From Flavobacterium cucumis (GTDB lineage: Bacteria; Bacteroidota; Bacteroidia; Flavobacteriales; Flavobacteriaceae): 64,000 nt of DNA. Below are positions 1-9,415 of the stretch, piece after piece (the first letter of the stretch is position 1; each line of letters opens with the position of its first letter). The notes under the pieces were generated by a model. That model had not been told where the DNA came from, ran no database searches, and saw nothing but the letters and a program-made list of their open reading frames with translations. The position numbers and the translations under genes are program-made. The stretch covers positions 992,001 through 1,056,000 of the forward strand of contig NZ_FRYK01000001.1 of the NCBI RefSeq assembly GCF_900148835.1, given 5' to 3'.

Positions 1-1
1 T

Positions 2-772
2 TTCCAAACTAAAAATCAAGAAGAAGTTCTAGATACAATTAACGTTTTATACGTGGCGCTAACGCGTGCCGAAGAGCAATTGTATGTGATTTCAAATAAA
101 CTAAAAACTAAAAAAGGAGATTTGGTTACGAATAATTTATCTTACTATTTTCTAGAGTTTTTGCAAAATATAGGTAAATATGAAGAAACCAAATCAGAAT
201 ACGAATTCGGAAATCCAAATAGAATTTCAAAGAACAAATCTCACGAAGGAAATCACAATCAAATCGGCATTGTTTCGCATAAATTAAATCCCAAAAACAT
301 CAAAATTGCGCAACGTGAAGCTTTAATGTGGGGAACGGTGCAACAAGATGCGATTACTTTTGGTAATATTCTCCATGAAATCATGGCGTTTATTCATACG
401 AAGGACGATGTGGATTTGGCTATTCAAAAGGCAATGGAAATGGGATTGATTATTTATTCGCAACAACAAGTTTTCAAAGAAATGATACAAAAAATTGTAG
501 CTCATCCCGAATTAAAAGAGTATTTTGAATCAAATGTTAAGGTGTTTAATGAGCAAAATATTATCAAGAGAGCAGCAAAAACCATTAAACCTGATAGGAT
601 TGTAGTTAAAGATAATGTTGCCTGTTTATTAGATTATAAAACAGGAGAAAAACACAACAGACACAAAGTACAATTGGAAGCGTATGAATTGGCTTTGCAA
701 GAAATGAATTTTAGAGTTGCAAAAAAAACGCTCATATATATAAGCGAAAGTGTAGAAGTAGTAACTTTGTGA
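2..772 (+). CDS. UvrD/RecB-type helicase-nuclease (AddA-like), 3' part only
   Basis: The gene is cut by the left edge of the window; the frame is open from base 2 and ends with TGA at 770-772. The first visible residues hold LYVALTRAEEQL, which is helicase motif VI of the UvrD/RecB superfamily 1. About 150 residues later comes DRIVVKDNVACLLDYKTG followed by QLEAYELAL, the PD-(D/E)XK nuclease core of AddA/RecB C-termini. Such enzymes unwind and trim DNA double-strand breaks for RecA loading. An AddB-like partner lies at 3607, separated by kbl and an ompA-type gene. The missing N-terminus should hold Walker A and B. GTG at 53 is not a start, because coding sequence continues upstream of it. Confidence 0.85.
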   Translation, partial: FQTKNQEEVLDTINVLYVALTRAEEQLYVISNKLKTKKGDLVTNNLSYYFLEFLQNIGKYEETKSEYEFGNPNRISKNKSHEGNHNQIGIVSHKLNPKNIKIAQREALMWGTVQQDAITFGNILHEIMAFIHTKDDVDLAIQKAMEMGLIIYSQQQVFKEMIQKIVAHPELKEYFESNVKVFNEQNIIKRAAKTIKPDRIVVKDNVACLLDYKTGEKHNRHKVQLEAYELALQEMNFRVAKKTLIYISESVEVVTL

Positions 773-814
773 CTTTATAACAATGAAAAATGAATTATTA
801 ACAACAAACATATT

Positions 815-2011
815 ATGTACGGAAAAATTCAACAACACCTACAAAACGAATTAAATACGATTCAAGAAAACGGATTGTTTAAAAAAGAGCGCATTATTAC
901 TTCACCTCAAGGAGCAGAAATTACAATTTCGACAGGAGAAACAGTTCTGAATTTTTGCGCGAATAATTATTTAGGATTATCATCACATCCAGAAGTGGTT
1001 CAAGCGGCAAAAGATGCTTTGGATTCTCATGGTTTCGGAATGTCTTCTGTGCGTTTTATTTGTGGAACTCAAGATATTCACAAAGAATTAGAGAAAAAGA
1101 TCGCTGATTTCTACGGAACTGAGGATACCATTTTATATGCGGCGGCATTTGATGCGAATGGAGGCGTTTTCGAACCTTTGTTGGGAGAAGAAGATTGTAT
1201 TATTTCTGATTCATTGAATCACGCCTCTATCATTGATGGCGTTCGTTTATGTAAAGCCGCGCGCTATCGTTACGAAAACAATAACATGGAAGATTTAGAA
1301 CAACAGTTAATCAAAGCAACTGAAGCTGGTCATCGTTTTAAATTAATCGTTACGGATGGAGTGTTTTCAATGGACGGCTTGGTAGCGCCATTAGATAAAA
1401 TTTGTGACTTGGCTGATAAATATGATGCATTAGTAATGGTGGATGAATGTCATGCTGCGGGTTTCATTGGTGCTACAGGAAAAGGAACACTAGAAGCTAA
1501 AGGTGTGATGGGAAGAGTAGATATTATAACAGGTACCTTAGGAAAAGCGCTTGGTGGTGCTATGGGTGGTTATACAACAGCTAAAAAAGAAATTATTGAA
1601 ATATTACGTCAACGTTCTCGTCCGTATTTGTTTTCAAATTCATTAGCGCCTTCAATTGTAGGAGCTTCATTAAAAGTTTTTGAATTATTAGAAAAAGATA
1701 CGACACTAAGAGATAAGTTAGAATGGAACACGAATTATTTCAAAGCAGGATTAAGAAAAGCAGGTATTGATTTTATCGATGGTGACTCAGCAATTGTGCC
1801 AGTTATGCTATATGATGCCAAATTATCGCAAGTAATGGCGGAAGAATTGTTAAAAAAAGGGATCTATGTTATAGGATTTTTCTTCCCAGTAGTTCCTAAA
1901 GATAAAGCACGTATTCGTGTACAATTATCAGCTGCACATACACAAGAACATTTGGATAAAGCTATAGATGCTTTTACAGAAGTGGCCAAAAAATTAGGAA
2001 TAATCAAGTAA
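815..2011 (+). CDS. kbl: 2-amino-3-ketobutyrate CoA ligase (glycine C-acetyltransferase)
   Basis: This 398-residue protein has the normal length of Kbl, a PLP enzyme of the alpha-oxoamine synthase family that converts 2-amino-3-oxobutanoate and CoA into glycine and acetyl-CoA in threonine catabolism. The [15 protein letters not shown] and [12 protein letters not shown] segments are characteristic of Kbl. The PLP-binding lysine is in [14 protein letters not shown] (Lys244, the same number as in the E. coli enzyme), and VDECHAAGF holds the cofactor-stacking Asp/His region. The ATG at 815 follows the preceding gene by 42 bases; no TAnnTTTG box is visible there, so it may be cotranscribed. AONS and serine palmitoyltransferase are paralogues, but overall similarity points to Kbl. 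No tdh lies beside it. Confidence 0.95.
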   Translation: MYGKIQQHLQNELNTIQENGLFKKERIITSPQGAEITISTGETVLNFCANNYLGLSSHPEVVQAAKDALDSHGFGMSSVRFICGTQDIHKELEKKIADFYGTEDTILYAAAFDANGGVFEPLLGEEDCIISDSLNHASIIDGVRLCKAARYRYENNNMEDLEQQLIKATEAGHRFKLIVTDGVFSMDGLVAPLDKICDLADKYDALVMVDECHAAGFIGATGKGTLEAKGVMGRVDIITGTLGKALGGAMGGYTTAKKEIIEILRQRSRPYLFSNSLAPSIVGASLKVFELLEKDTTLRDKLEWNTNYFKAGLRKAGIDFIDGDSAIVPVMLYDAKLSQVMAEELLKKGIYVIGFFFPVVPKDKARIRVQLSAAHTQEHLDKAIDAFTEVAKKLGIIK

Positions 2012-2047
2012 AATCCGACAAATAGTTAAATTTTTTTAACAAAACTT

Positions 2048-2078
2048 TTTGTATTTAAAAAAAAACATATTACTTTTG
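2048..2078 (+). promoter_or_regulatory. Bacteroidetes-type promoter for the OmpA-family gene
   Basis: TTTG at 2048-2051 and TACTTTTG at 2071-2078 are separated by 19 bases, an excellent match to the flavobacterial -33 TTTG / -7 TAnnTTTG consensus. The start codon is at 2116, giving a leader of roughly 30 nt. It is one of the best promoters in the window, as expected for an abundant outer-membrane protein. Confidence 0.8.
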
Positions 2079-2115
2079 TTGTAATTATAACGCATTGTAA
2101 TTAAATAAATAACGT

Positions 2116-3543
2116 ATGAAACATCTAAACAAATTTTTTACAGCTGCTTTGTTGTTTGCCGGTTTATCTTCACAGGCACAAGACAGCAACAACCCATGGG
2201 CAATATCTTTTGGGGCTAATGCAGTTGATACTAGAGTAAGTGCTAGTAGAGACGGTCTAAACTTTTTACAAAAAACTTTTTCACAACCATTTGACGTTAA
2301 AGATAATTGGAATTTTATTCCTTCTGTGTCTTACTTAAATGTGTCTAAGTATGTGGGAGATGGTTTTTCTTTTGGTGTAACGGGCTCTATCAATAGAATT
2401 GATAAGTTTGTTGTTTTTGATCCAACTGCTGCTAATGCTGATAGTAGAGGGATGAGTGTTGTTAATCCAGGAAATTTGAGTTATTACGGTGTTGATGCTG
2501 TTATTAAATATAGTTTCATGGAAATGATTGGAACTAAATGGTTTGATCCATCTTTAAATATCGGTGGAGGTTACACTTTCTTTGGTGATGCTTCTGCAGG
2601 TACTGTAAATGGAGGTTTAGGATTTACTTTTTGGGCTACTGAAAATATTGGTTTACAACTTCAGTCAACTTACAAACATTCGTTTGATGACAATAGAGTT
2701 GCTAATTTAGATGTTCCTACTCATTTCCAACATTTTGCAGGTTTAACATTCAAATTTGGTGCTAAAGATACCGATGGAGATGGTGTTTATGATAAAGAAG
2801 ATGCTTGTATTGATGTTCCTGGTTTAGCTGAGTTTAAAGGTTGTCCAGATACAGACAAAGACGGTATTGAAGATTCTGCTGATGCTTGTCCAGAAGTTGC
2901 TGGTTTAGCTGAGTTCAACGGATGTCCAGATGCTGATGGTGATGGAATCATTGATTCTGAGGATGCTTGTCCTGAAGTTAAAGGTACTAAAATCATGAAA
3001 GGTTGTCCAGATGCTGATGGTGATGGAGTAGCTGATAATGATGATAAATGTCCAACAGTAGCTGGAGCTAGAGATAACGCAGGTTGTCCATGGCCTGATA
3101 CTGATGGTGATGGTGTAGCTGATAAGGATGATAAATGTCCAACAGTTGCTGGTAGTGTTGCTAACAATGGATGTCCAGAAGTTTCTGACGATGCTATTAA
3201 AAAATTAAATGATTATGCTAAAACTATCTTGTTTAATTCTGGTAAATCTACTTTCCAAAAACAAACTATGCCAGTTTTACAAGCAATCACTGCTATTTTA
3301 AAAGAGTACCCAGCTTCTAAATTTTCAATTGAAGGGCATACTGATTCTGATGGTTCAGATGCTACGAACTTAAAATTATCTAAAGATAGAGCTGCTGCTG
3401 TTAAAAATTATTTAGTTGAAAACGGTATCGATGCTTCAAGATTAACATCTGAAGGATTCGGTGAGTCAATGCCAATTGACACTAACAAAACTGCTAAAGG
3501 TAAAGCTAACAATAGAAGAGTTGAAGTGAAATTAGTTAAATAA
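2116..3543 (+). CDS. OmpA-family outer-membrane protein with thrombospondin type 3 repeats
   Basis: This 475-residue protein starts with a signal peptide ending near SSQAQ (residue 21). Residues about 22-215 look like an outer-membrane beta-barrel with alternating aromatic strands. Residues about 218-353 hold five calcium-binding TSP3-type repeats of the form DxDxDGxxDxxDxCPxxxG...GCP. The end (about 365-475) is an OmpA-C peptidoglycan-binding domain with [22 protein letters not shown] and ANNRRVEV. It likely anchors the outer membrane to the cell wall and is probably a major surface protein. The gene has its own strong promoter and is followed by a strong terminator, so it forms a single-gene unit. 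This architecture is common in Flavobacteriaceae. Confidence 0.93.
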   Translation: MKHLNKFFTAALLFAGLSSQAQDSNNPWAISFGANAVDTRVSASRDGLNFLQKTFSQPFDVKDNWNFIPSVSYLNVSKYVGDGFSFGVTGSINRIDKFVVFDPTAANADSRGMSVVNPGNLSYYGVDAVIKYSFMEMIGTKWFDPSLNIGGGYTFFGDASAGTVNGGLGFTFWATENIGLQLQSTYKHSFDDNRVANLDVPTHFQHFAGLTFKFGAKDTDGDGVYDKEDACIDVPGLAEFKGCPDTDKDGIEDSADACPEVAGLAEFNGCPDADGDGIIDSEDACPEVKGTKIMKGCPDADGDGVADNDDKCPTVAGARDNAGCPWPDTDGDGVADKDDKCPTVAGSVANNGCPEVSDDAIKKLNDYAKTILFNSGKSTFQKQTMPVLQAITAILKEYPASKFSIEGHTDSDGSDATNLKLSKDRAAAVKNYLVENGIDASRLTSEGFGESMPIDTNKTAKGKANNRRVEVKLVK

Positions 3544-3564
3544 TTTCTTTCTAAAATATACTAG

Positions 3565-3597
3565 AAACGTCCCGATTTATCGGGACGTTTTTTTTAT
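3565..3597 (+). terminator. Rho-independent terminator after the OmpA-family gene
   Basis: A perfect 10-bp stem (AAACGTCCCG at 3565-3574 with CGGGACGTTT at 3581-3590) with a 6-base loop is followed by a T run. It lies between the OmpA gene stop and the AddB-like start at 3607. Confidence 0.9.
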
Positions 3598-3606
3598 TTT
3601 TATAAA

Positions 3607-6384
3607 ATGAAACATACTACTTTTTTAGATAAGTTAAGTCAAGCCATTTTATTGCAATCAGATATGCAATTGTCGAATTGTATAATTGTTTTGCCTAACA
3701 AGAGAGCTAAGGTTTTTCTTTTAGAAAGTTTAAAGAATCATTTAGATAGCACCTCTTTTGCGCCTACTATAATTAGTATTGAAGATTTTATTCAAGAAAT
3801 TTCGGGTTTACGAACAATTGATCCTATAGAATTGTTATTTGAGTTTTATGAGATTTATCTTTCCGTTACCGAAAGTTCCAAACAACAGCCGTTTGATGAG
3901 TTTGCTTCTTGGGCAAAAACAGCCCTTCAAGATTTTAATGAAATAGATCGTTATTTATTAGATTCAAGACACGTCTTTTCCTATCTCAACAATATTGAAG
4001 CGCTTAAGCGATGGAACTTAGAGCCATCTAATACTACCAAATTGATAGACGTTCATTTAGAGTTTTGGTCGAAATTACCATTGTATTACAAAACATTTTA
4101 CGATTATTTATTAAAGAAGGGAATTGGTTATCAAGGTTTGTTATACAGAGAGTCGGTAAAAAATTTAATTCCTTTTACATCAACTATTACTAGTCAAATC
4201 TATTTTGCAGGTTTCAATGCTTTAAATCAAGCTGAGGAAAGAATATTCAAGTATTTATTAAGTGAAAAAAAAGCTAAAATCTACTGGGATATCGATGCTG
4301 TTTTTTTAAATGACTCCTATCACGATGCCGGGTTGTTTATTCGTAAGTTTAAAAAAGAATGGAAACCCTTTGTGAGTCAAGATTTTGAATGGGTAGTCAA
4401 TCACTTTAGTGAAGAGAAAAGTATTGAAATCATAGGAACTCCAAAAAGCATTGGTCAAGCCAAAATAGTAGGAACAATCATTGAGAAAATTCAATCCGAA
4501 AACCCAAATTTAGAAAAAACGGCAGTTGTTCTAGGAGATGAAAACTTGTTGCTTCCTGTTTTATACGGTTTGCCTGAATCGGTAAATGCTTTGAATATTA
4601 CGATGGGGTATCCCAGTAAAAATAATCCTGCGCAACTCTTAATTAGCAAGTTGTTTAAGTTACATACCAATGCCAAACAGCGTAACGAAAAAAGCTATAC
4701 GTTTTACTACAAAGAAGTTTTGGATATTCTGAATCATCCTTTGGTAGAACCTTATTGCAAAGTGGAAGAAGTTGTAAAAGTGATTAACAACAACAATTTT
4801 ACTTTCTTTTCCAATCAAAAATTATTCAGTTTATACGAAGAGAAATATCCAAACGCAGCGAATAAGTATTTCGAATTATTATTTACACGATGGGACGACT
4901 CTATTTCCGATATTTTAGCGAATTTGAACGCGATTTTACTTACCATCAAGTCCCATTTAAGTAACGATGATGCCGAAGAGAAAGTAACGAAAGCTTTCGT
5001 GTATTCGGTTTTTAAAACGATTAACAAATTAACTAATTACTACGAAACCTACAATCAAATTAAAAGTTTGTCATCACTTCAAGCGATTTACAAGCAAATA
5101 ATCGATTTAGCGGAAGTTTCTTTTGAAGGCGAGCCTTTGTCGGGTCTTCAGGTAATGGGTGTTTTAGAAAGCCGTGTATTGGATTTTGAAAATGTGATTA
5201 TTACTTCGGTAAATGAAGGTAAATTTCCAGCAGGAAAATCTCAAAATTCTTTTATTCCGTATGATGTGAAAAAAGAATTAGGTTTGCCAACGTTCAAAGA
5301 AAAGGATGCCATTTATTGCTATCACTTTTATCATTTGTTATTGCGTGCTAAAAATGTTTGGTTACTCTATAATACTGACAATGAAGGAATAGATGCAGGA
5401 GAAAAAAGTCGTTTTATAACGCAGTTAGAAATTGAAAAACAACCAAAGCATAGTATTACAAGCTCGATTTATAATGCTGTTTTACCAGAAAAAGCATCCG
5501 AACCTCTGACGATTCCTAAAACGACTAAGATTCTAAAACGTTTACACGAAATTGCAACGGATAAAGGTTTTTCGCCCTCGTCTTTAACGAATTATATTCG
5601 AAATCCATTACAGTTTTATATGCAACGCATTTTACGCATTAATGAAGCTGATGAAGTGGAAGAAGACATTGCGGTAAACACTCTGGGAACTATTATTCAT
5701 AATGCTTTGGAAGAATTGTATACACCATTTTTATATAATTTTTTGGAATTGCATGACATAGAAACTATGGAAGCAAAAATTGATGAGGTTATTCTAAAAC
5801 ATTTCAAAGAAATTTACAAAGAAGGCGAAATCACCAGAGGAAAAAATCTACTTGCTTTTGAAGTTGCGAAACGTAATGTTTATAACTTTATTCAATTAGA
5901 AAAGAAAGATATTGAAGCTGGCAATGCTATAAAAGTGTTGTTGTTGGAAGCAAATTTGTCCTGTGAGCTTGAAGTAAAATCTTTACCTTTTCCAATAAAA
6001 ATTGCTGGTAAGGTGGATCGAATAGAAGAGCGAAATGGTGTTGTCAGAATCATCGATTACAAAACTGGAAGAGTTGAAGGGAATAGTTTAAAGATTCTTG
6101 ATTTTATCGATTTGACTTCCGATATAAAGAACGAAAAAGTTATTCAGTTGTTGTGTTATGCCTTGATGTTTGAAAATCATGAATTGAAACAGCATCGAGA
6201 AGTTACAGCCGGAATAGTTTCATTTAAAAACATGAAAAGCGGTTTTTTGCCTTTTGGATTAGGAAAGGGAAAAGATTCCGAAGTTGTAATTTCAAAAGAA
6301 ATTTTAGAAGATTTTAAAGTAGCTTTAGAAACATTGATTGAAGAAATTTTTAATCCTGAAATTCCAATAAAAGAAAAAGTGTAA
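3607..6384 (+). CDS. PD-(D/E)XK nuclease family protein, AddB-like
   Basis: This 925-residue protein fits the Bacteroidetes AddB-like subunit of the AddAB helicase-nuclease. The N-terminus (NCIIVLPNKRAKVFLLESL) resembles the inactivated helicase half of AddB. SPSSLTNYIRNPLQFYMQRIL near residue 660 and GTIIHNALEELY near 697 open the nuclease domain. The catalytic core is KVDRIEERNGVVRIIDYKTG, with Asp804, Asp817 and Lys819. With the AddA-like gene ending at 772 it should process double-strand breaks. AddB iron-sulfur cysteines are not evident; Bacteroidetes versions often differ. It begins 10 bases after the preceding terminator's T run, so its promoter is not obvious and may lie upstream or be weak. 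Confidence 0.85.
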   Translation: MKHTTFLDKLSQAILLQSDMQLSNCIIVLPNKRAKVFLLESLKNHLDSTSFAPTIISIEDFIQEISGLRTIDPIELLFEFYEIYLSVTESSKQQPFDEFASWAKTALQDFNEIDRYLLDSRHVFSYLNNIEALKRWNLEPSNTTKLIDVHLEFWSKLPLYYKTFYDYLLKKGIGYQGLLYRESVKNLIPFTSTITSQIYFAGFNALNQAEERIFKYLLSEKKAKIYWDIDAVFLNDSYHDAGLFIRKFKKEWKPFVSQDFEWVVNHFSEEKSIEIIGTPKSIGQAKIVGTIIEKIQSENPNLEKTAVVLGDENLLLPVLYGLPESVNALNITMGYPSKNNPAQLLISKLFKLHTNAKQRNEKSYTFYYKEVLDILNHPLVEPYCKVEEVVKVINNNNFTFFSNQKLFSLYEEKYPNAANKYFELLFTRWDDSISDILANLNAILLTIKSHLSNDDAEEKVTKAFVYSVFKTINKLTNYYETYNQIKSLSSLQAIYKQIIDLAEVSFEGEPLSGLQVMGVLESRVLDFENVIITSVNEGKFPAGKSQNSFIPYDVKKELGLPTFKEKDAIYCYHFYHLLLRAKNVWLLYNTDNEGIDAGEKSRFITQLEIEKQPKHSITSSIYNAVLPEKASEPLTIPKTTKILKRLHEIATDKGFSPSSLTNYIRNPLQFYMQRILRINEADEVEEDIAVNTLGTIIHNALEELYTPFLYNFLELHDIETMEAKIDEVILKHFKEIYKEGEITRGKNLLAFEVAKRNVYNFIQLEKKDIEAGNAIKVLLLEANLSCELEVKSLPFPIKIAGKVDRIEERNGVVRIIDYKTGRVEGNSLKILDFIDLTSDIKNEKVIQLLCYALMFENHELKQHREVTAGIVSFKNMKSGFLPFGLGKGKDSEVVISKEILEDFKVALETLIEEIFNPEIPIKEKV

Positions 6385-6413
6385 AATTACTATATCTTTT
6401 TGTTCTGTAATTA

Positions 6414-6445
6414 TTTGATAATCAATATAAATTTTATTATATTTG
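6414..6445 (+). promoter_or_regulatory. Promoter for the ArsR-type regulator
   Basis: TTTG at 6414-6417, a 20-base spacer and TATATTTG at 6438-6445 match the flavobacterial consensus. The start codon is at 6462, so the leader is only about 10 nt. Confidence 0.7.
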
Positions 6446-6461
6446 ATATAATTAAAATTTT

Positions 6462-6893
6462 ATGCTAGTGAAAAGCCCCAAAACTACCTCATTAAGCGTT
6501 GAATCAAATCATGTTGCAATTGTTTTTAAAGCACTTGGAAGCACAACGCGTTTGGCCATTTTAAATTTTTTGATTGCAAATCCAAATTCGAATTGTATGA
6601 AGATTGTTGAAGCTATGCCTCATGCACAATCTACTGTTTCTAAACATCTATCCGAGCTCAAAACTGCCAAAATTATAACGGCATCTTTAGATGATTCTGT
6701 TTTGATGTATCAGATTAATAAAGACTTTATAAGTTTAGTGCAAAATTTTGTTTCTTCAATTGATTCTCATTTGACACCGGTGGTAACACTAGAAACAAAG
6801 CCTACAAAGACCTTGAGTTCTAAATATCGTAAGAATATAGCTTTGAAAGAGTTTAATTATGTTTTTAAAAAGAACCTTAGTAATCAAAGTTGA
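6462..6893 (+). CDS. ArsR/SmtB-type winged-helix transcriptional regulator
   Basis: This 143-residue protein carries a winged helix-turn-helix typical of ArsR/SmtB regulators: VFKALGSTTRLAILNFLI (helix 1-2), then AQSTVSKHLSELKTAKII as recognition helix and a short wing. The metal-binding ELCVCDL motif of ArsR is absent (here CMKIVEAMP), so a metal sensor role is not supported. A basic, Lys-rich C-terminal tail of about 45 residues follows the core. It has a consensus promoter of its own and its 3' end overlaps the oppositely oriented hydrolase by 10 bases. Its target genes are unknown; Flavobacterium homologues are generally single genes. Confidence 0.8.
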   Translation: MLVKSPKTTSLSVESNHVAIVFKALGSTTRLAILNFLIANPNSNCMKIVEAMPHAQSTVSKHLSELKTAKIITASLDDSVLMYQINKDFISLVQNFVSSIDSHLTPVVTLETKPTKTLSSKYRKNIALKEFNYVFKKNLSNQS

Positions 6894-7666
6894 TATAGGA
6901 ATTTAGTTAAGGTATACAACAAATCGTTTTTGTTTTCAAAATGACTCATATGACCATCTTCAAAAGTGGTGAGTTGTACTTGTGTACCTTCGATTTGCTC
7001 TAAATTTTCGGTGTAGTTTAAAACGGGATCTTTTTTACCTAAAATTAGTTGGATAGGATACGAGGCAAAATGCAATATAGCTTCACGGTCTTTTCTAATT
7101 TTCATGCCCTCTAGTGCGGCAACAATTCCTTGAAGCGGTGTTTTTAAAGCTTCTGATTTCACCTCCTCGATGGTGTCTGTTAAACGTTCGCGATTGTCCT
7201 CACTAAATAAATTAGCAATACTCATGCGAATGAATGCCGAATAATTTTGCTTCACCGCTAAAATAGCTCGGTCACGATTTGCTTTTCGTTCGTCGCTATC
7301 GGCTCTTGAAGTGGAGTTTTGTAATACAATTCCTTTGACATTACCAGGGTACAATTCGGCGAAAGCCAACGCTACATAACCGCCCATCGAATGCCCAATT
7401 AAAACCGCTTTTCTGATTTTTAATTCGTGTAATACATGATGCACCATATCGGCTTGGTCTTCCATGGTGTGGACATAACCTAAACATTCGGTTTCGCCAT
7501 GACCTAATAAATCGATAGTGATGATGCGGTGTTTCTTTGTTAATTCAGGAATAAACGCTTTCCACATCGATTGATTTTCCAAAAAACCATGTAATAACAC
7601 CACAGCCGTTCCTTTTCCTTGGTCGGTGTAACTGATTTTGGTGTTTTTGAAGTTTGTGGTTTTCAT
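6884..7666 (-). CDS. Alpha/beta-fold hydrolase
   Basis: With the ATG at 7664-7666 the protein has 260 residues. It has the alpha/beta-hydrolase signature: oxyanion region VVLLHGFLENQSMW, nucleophile elbow GHSMGG (Ser93), acid in LILGKKDPV and the catalytic His in EDGHMSHFEN. Substrate cannot be deduced; similar small hydrolases include esterases and MhpC/BioH-like enzymes. An in-frame upstream start at 7702 would add 12 residues, but TAACTTTG (7672-7679 on this strand) is a -7 box lying inside that extension, so the downstream ATG is preferred. It converges with the ArsR-type gene. Confidence 0.85.
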   Translation of the reverse strand: MKTTNFKNTKISYTDQGKGTAVVLLHGFLENQSMWKAFIPELTKKHRIITIDLLGHGETECLGYVHTMEDQADMVHHVLHELKIRKAVLIGHSMGGYVALAFAELYPGNVKGIVLQNSTSRADSDERKANRDRAILAVKQNYSAFIRMSIANLFSEDNRERLTDTIEEVKSEALKTPLQGIVAALEGMKIRKDREAILHFASYPIQLILGKKDPVLNYTENLEQIEGTQVQLTTFEDGHMSHFENKNDLLYTLTKFLYQL

Positions 7667-7671
7667 GAGGG

Positions 7672-7679
7672 CAAAGTTA
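7672..7679 (-). promoter_or_regulatory. -7 box TAACTTTG that decides the hydrolase start
   Basis: On the minus strand TAACTTTG matches TAnnTTTG and ends 5 bases before the ATG at 7666. Transcription would start at or next to the start codon, giving a leaderless or nearly leaderless mRNA. No clear -33 TTG was identified. Confidence 0.5.
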
Positions 7680-7739
7680 GGATTTAAACGCAAAGAGCGC
7701 AAAGTTTTTTCGTGAAGTACGCAAGGATTGTTTTGTTTA

Positions 7740-7797
7740 CAAACTTGTCATTCCGTAGGAATCTCATAAAGAGATGCTTTACAGCATGACAAGTTTG
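7740..7797. repeat. Extragenic inverted repeat (REP/MITE-like)
   Basis: A perfect 12-bp inverted repeat (CAAACTTGTCAT at 7740-7751, ATGACAAGTTTG at 7786-7797) encloses 34 bases including TCCGTAGGAATCTC. GTCATTCC...GGAATCTC-like palindromic units recur between genes in many Flavobacterium genomes. It lies between the hydrolase and pepP-like genes, lacks a T run and is not a normal terminator. Confidence 0.65.
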
Positions 7798-7886
7798 CGT
7801 TGAGCTAAGTTTGAGCTTAAAAAAACGGCTCACATTTCTGCAAGCCGCCCTTTTAAACTTATAACCTTATAAACTCTTAAACTGGT

Positions 7887-9179
7887 TTAAGCATTCATAA
7901 TCGCTTCAATTTCTTCAATTTCAATTGGAATATTGCGCATTAAATTAAATGCCGCTCCTTTTTCTTGAATTACCATATCGTCTTCTAAACGAATACCAAA
8001 ACCTTCTTTCGGAATATAAATTCCTGGTTCAACTGTGAACACCATATTAGCTTGCATTGGTTCGTGTAATAAACCGTAATCGTGCGTGTCTAATCCCATG
8101 TGGTGACTTGTTCCGTGCATGAAATATTTTTTGTACGCTGGCCAATCTGGATTTTCGTTTTGAACATCGGCTTTGTCGATTAATCCTAAACCTAGTAATT
8201 CTGAAGTCATGATTTTACCTACTTCTACATGATATTGTTTCCATAAGGTTCCTGGAACCAACATTTTTGTAGCTTCGTTTTTCACGTTTAAAACGGCATT
8301 GTAAACCGCTTTTTGTCTGTCTGTAAAACGACCCGAAACCGGAACCATACGCGTCATATCACTTGAATAATTCGCATATTCTGCACCAACGTCTAATAAA
8401 ATCAAATCACCAGCTTTACATTGTTGGTTGTTTTCTATATAATGTAACACATTCGCGTTGTTACCCGAAGCAATAATTGGCGTGTAAGCAAAACCTTTTG
8501 AACGATTTCTTAGGAATTCATGTGCAAATTCGGCTTCGATTTCGTATTCCATAACGCCTGGTTTTACGAAATTCAAAACTCTTCTAAAACCTTTTTCCGT
8601 AATATCACACGCTTTTTGGATTAAATCCAATTCCTCACTTTCTTTTACCGAACGCAATCTTTGTAAAATAGGATTTGATTTTTCTACTTTGTGTGCGGGA
8701 TAATTTTCTTTCCACCATTTAATAAAACGCGCTTCACGAGTTTCTGTTTCAATAACCGCTCTGTAATGTTCGTTAGTATTGATATAAATGGTATCAGCAT
8801 ACGCCATGATTTCTTTCAAAGTCTTGTGGAAATCTTGTAACCAAATCACCGATTTAATTCCAGAAACTTCGAAAGCTCTTTCTTTGGTCAGTTTTTCACC
8901 TTCCCAAATCGCAATATGTTCGTTTGTTTCTTTTAAGAATAAAATTTCTTTCAAATGTTCGTAAGGCGCATCAGGAAAAAGCAATAAAATACTTTCTTCT
9001 TGATCTACTCCCGATAAATATAAAATATCTCTATGTTGTGCAAAAGGTAAAGTAGAATCCGCAGAAACTGGATAGATATCGTTTGAATTGAATACCGCAA
9101 CGCTGTTTGGTTTCATTTGAGCTGTGAATTTCGCTCTGTTTTTCACGTATAAATCGCGGTCTATTAGATGGTATTTCAT
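7887..9179 (-). CDS. Aminopeptidase P family protein (Xaa-Pro aminopeptidase, M24B)
   Basis: This 430-residue protein has the length and two-domain layout of aminopeptidase P, which removes N-terminal residues preceding proline. The N-terminal creatinase-like domain includes FNSNDIYPVSADSTLPFAQHRDILYLSG. The C-terminal pita-bread domain holds the five dinuclear metal ligands: Asp in LLDVGAEY, Asp in SSDMTRMVPVSG, His in HGTSHHMGLDTHDYG, Glu in TVEPGIYIP and Glu in GIRLEDDMVI. No signal peptide is seen, so it is cytoplasmic. It probably finishes the breakdown of proline-containing peptides alongside the other peptidases of this region. The ATG at 9179 is followed directly by the expected MKYHLIDRDLY start. 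Confidence 0.93.
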   Translation of the reverse strand: MKYHLIDRDLYVKNRAKFTAQMKPNSVAVFNSNDIYPVSADSTLPFAQHRDILYLSGVDQEESILLLFPDAPYEHLKEILFLKETNEHIAIWEGEKLTKERAFEVSGIKSVIWLQDFHKTLKEIMAYADTIYINTNEHYRAVIETETREARFIKWWKENYPAHKVEKSNPILQRLRSVKESEELDLIQKACDITEKGFRRVLNFVKPGVMEYEIEAEFAHEFLRNRSKGFAYTPIIASGNNANVLHYIENNQQCKAGDLILLDVGAEYANYSSDMTRMVPVSGRFTDRQKAVYNAVLNVKNEATKMLVPGTLWKQYHVEVGKIMTSELLGLGLIDKADVQNENPDWPAYKKYFMHGTSHHMGLDTHDYGLLHEPMQANMVFTVEPGIYIPKEGFGIRLEDDMVIQEKGAAFNLMRNIPIEIEEIEAIMNA

Positions 9180-9240
9180 ATGTTTTTTTTATTGTTTTTT
9201 AATGGTTATATGCAATCGCCAAAGGCTCATGTCATTTTTT

Positions 9241-9272
9241 AAGTGATAAGTGATTAGTAATAAGTGACTAGT
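9241..9272. repeat. Short imperfect direct repeats in AT-rich spacer
   Basis: Units of AAGTGAT/TAAGTGA/GATTAGT/GACTAGT recur two to three times between pepP-like and the Asp-box gene. The 236-base spacer (9180-9415) otherwise holds only AT-rich sequence and a possible minus-strand TAATTTTG box at 9321-9328, which would give pepP a leader of about 140 nt. No gene is visible. Confidence 0.35.
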
Positions 9273-9415
9273 TTTTGTGTATAACAAATTCTATGTTTAT
9301 ATGTGTTTAAAATAGTTTTTCAAAATTAATAAGATAAAAATGAAAAGTTGTTAAATACTTTAGAAATTTTGTAGAAGTGCAATGTTTTGGCTAATTTTCA
9401 ACAAAATTTTTCAAG

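Noticed and set aside
2787..3167. Open frame of about 126 codons antisense to the TSP3 repeats of the OmpA-type gene
   Set aside because: It is a by-product of the regular DxDGDG/CP repeats; the reverse reading is a low-complexity Ser/Pro/Ala repeat without a start context or family.
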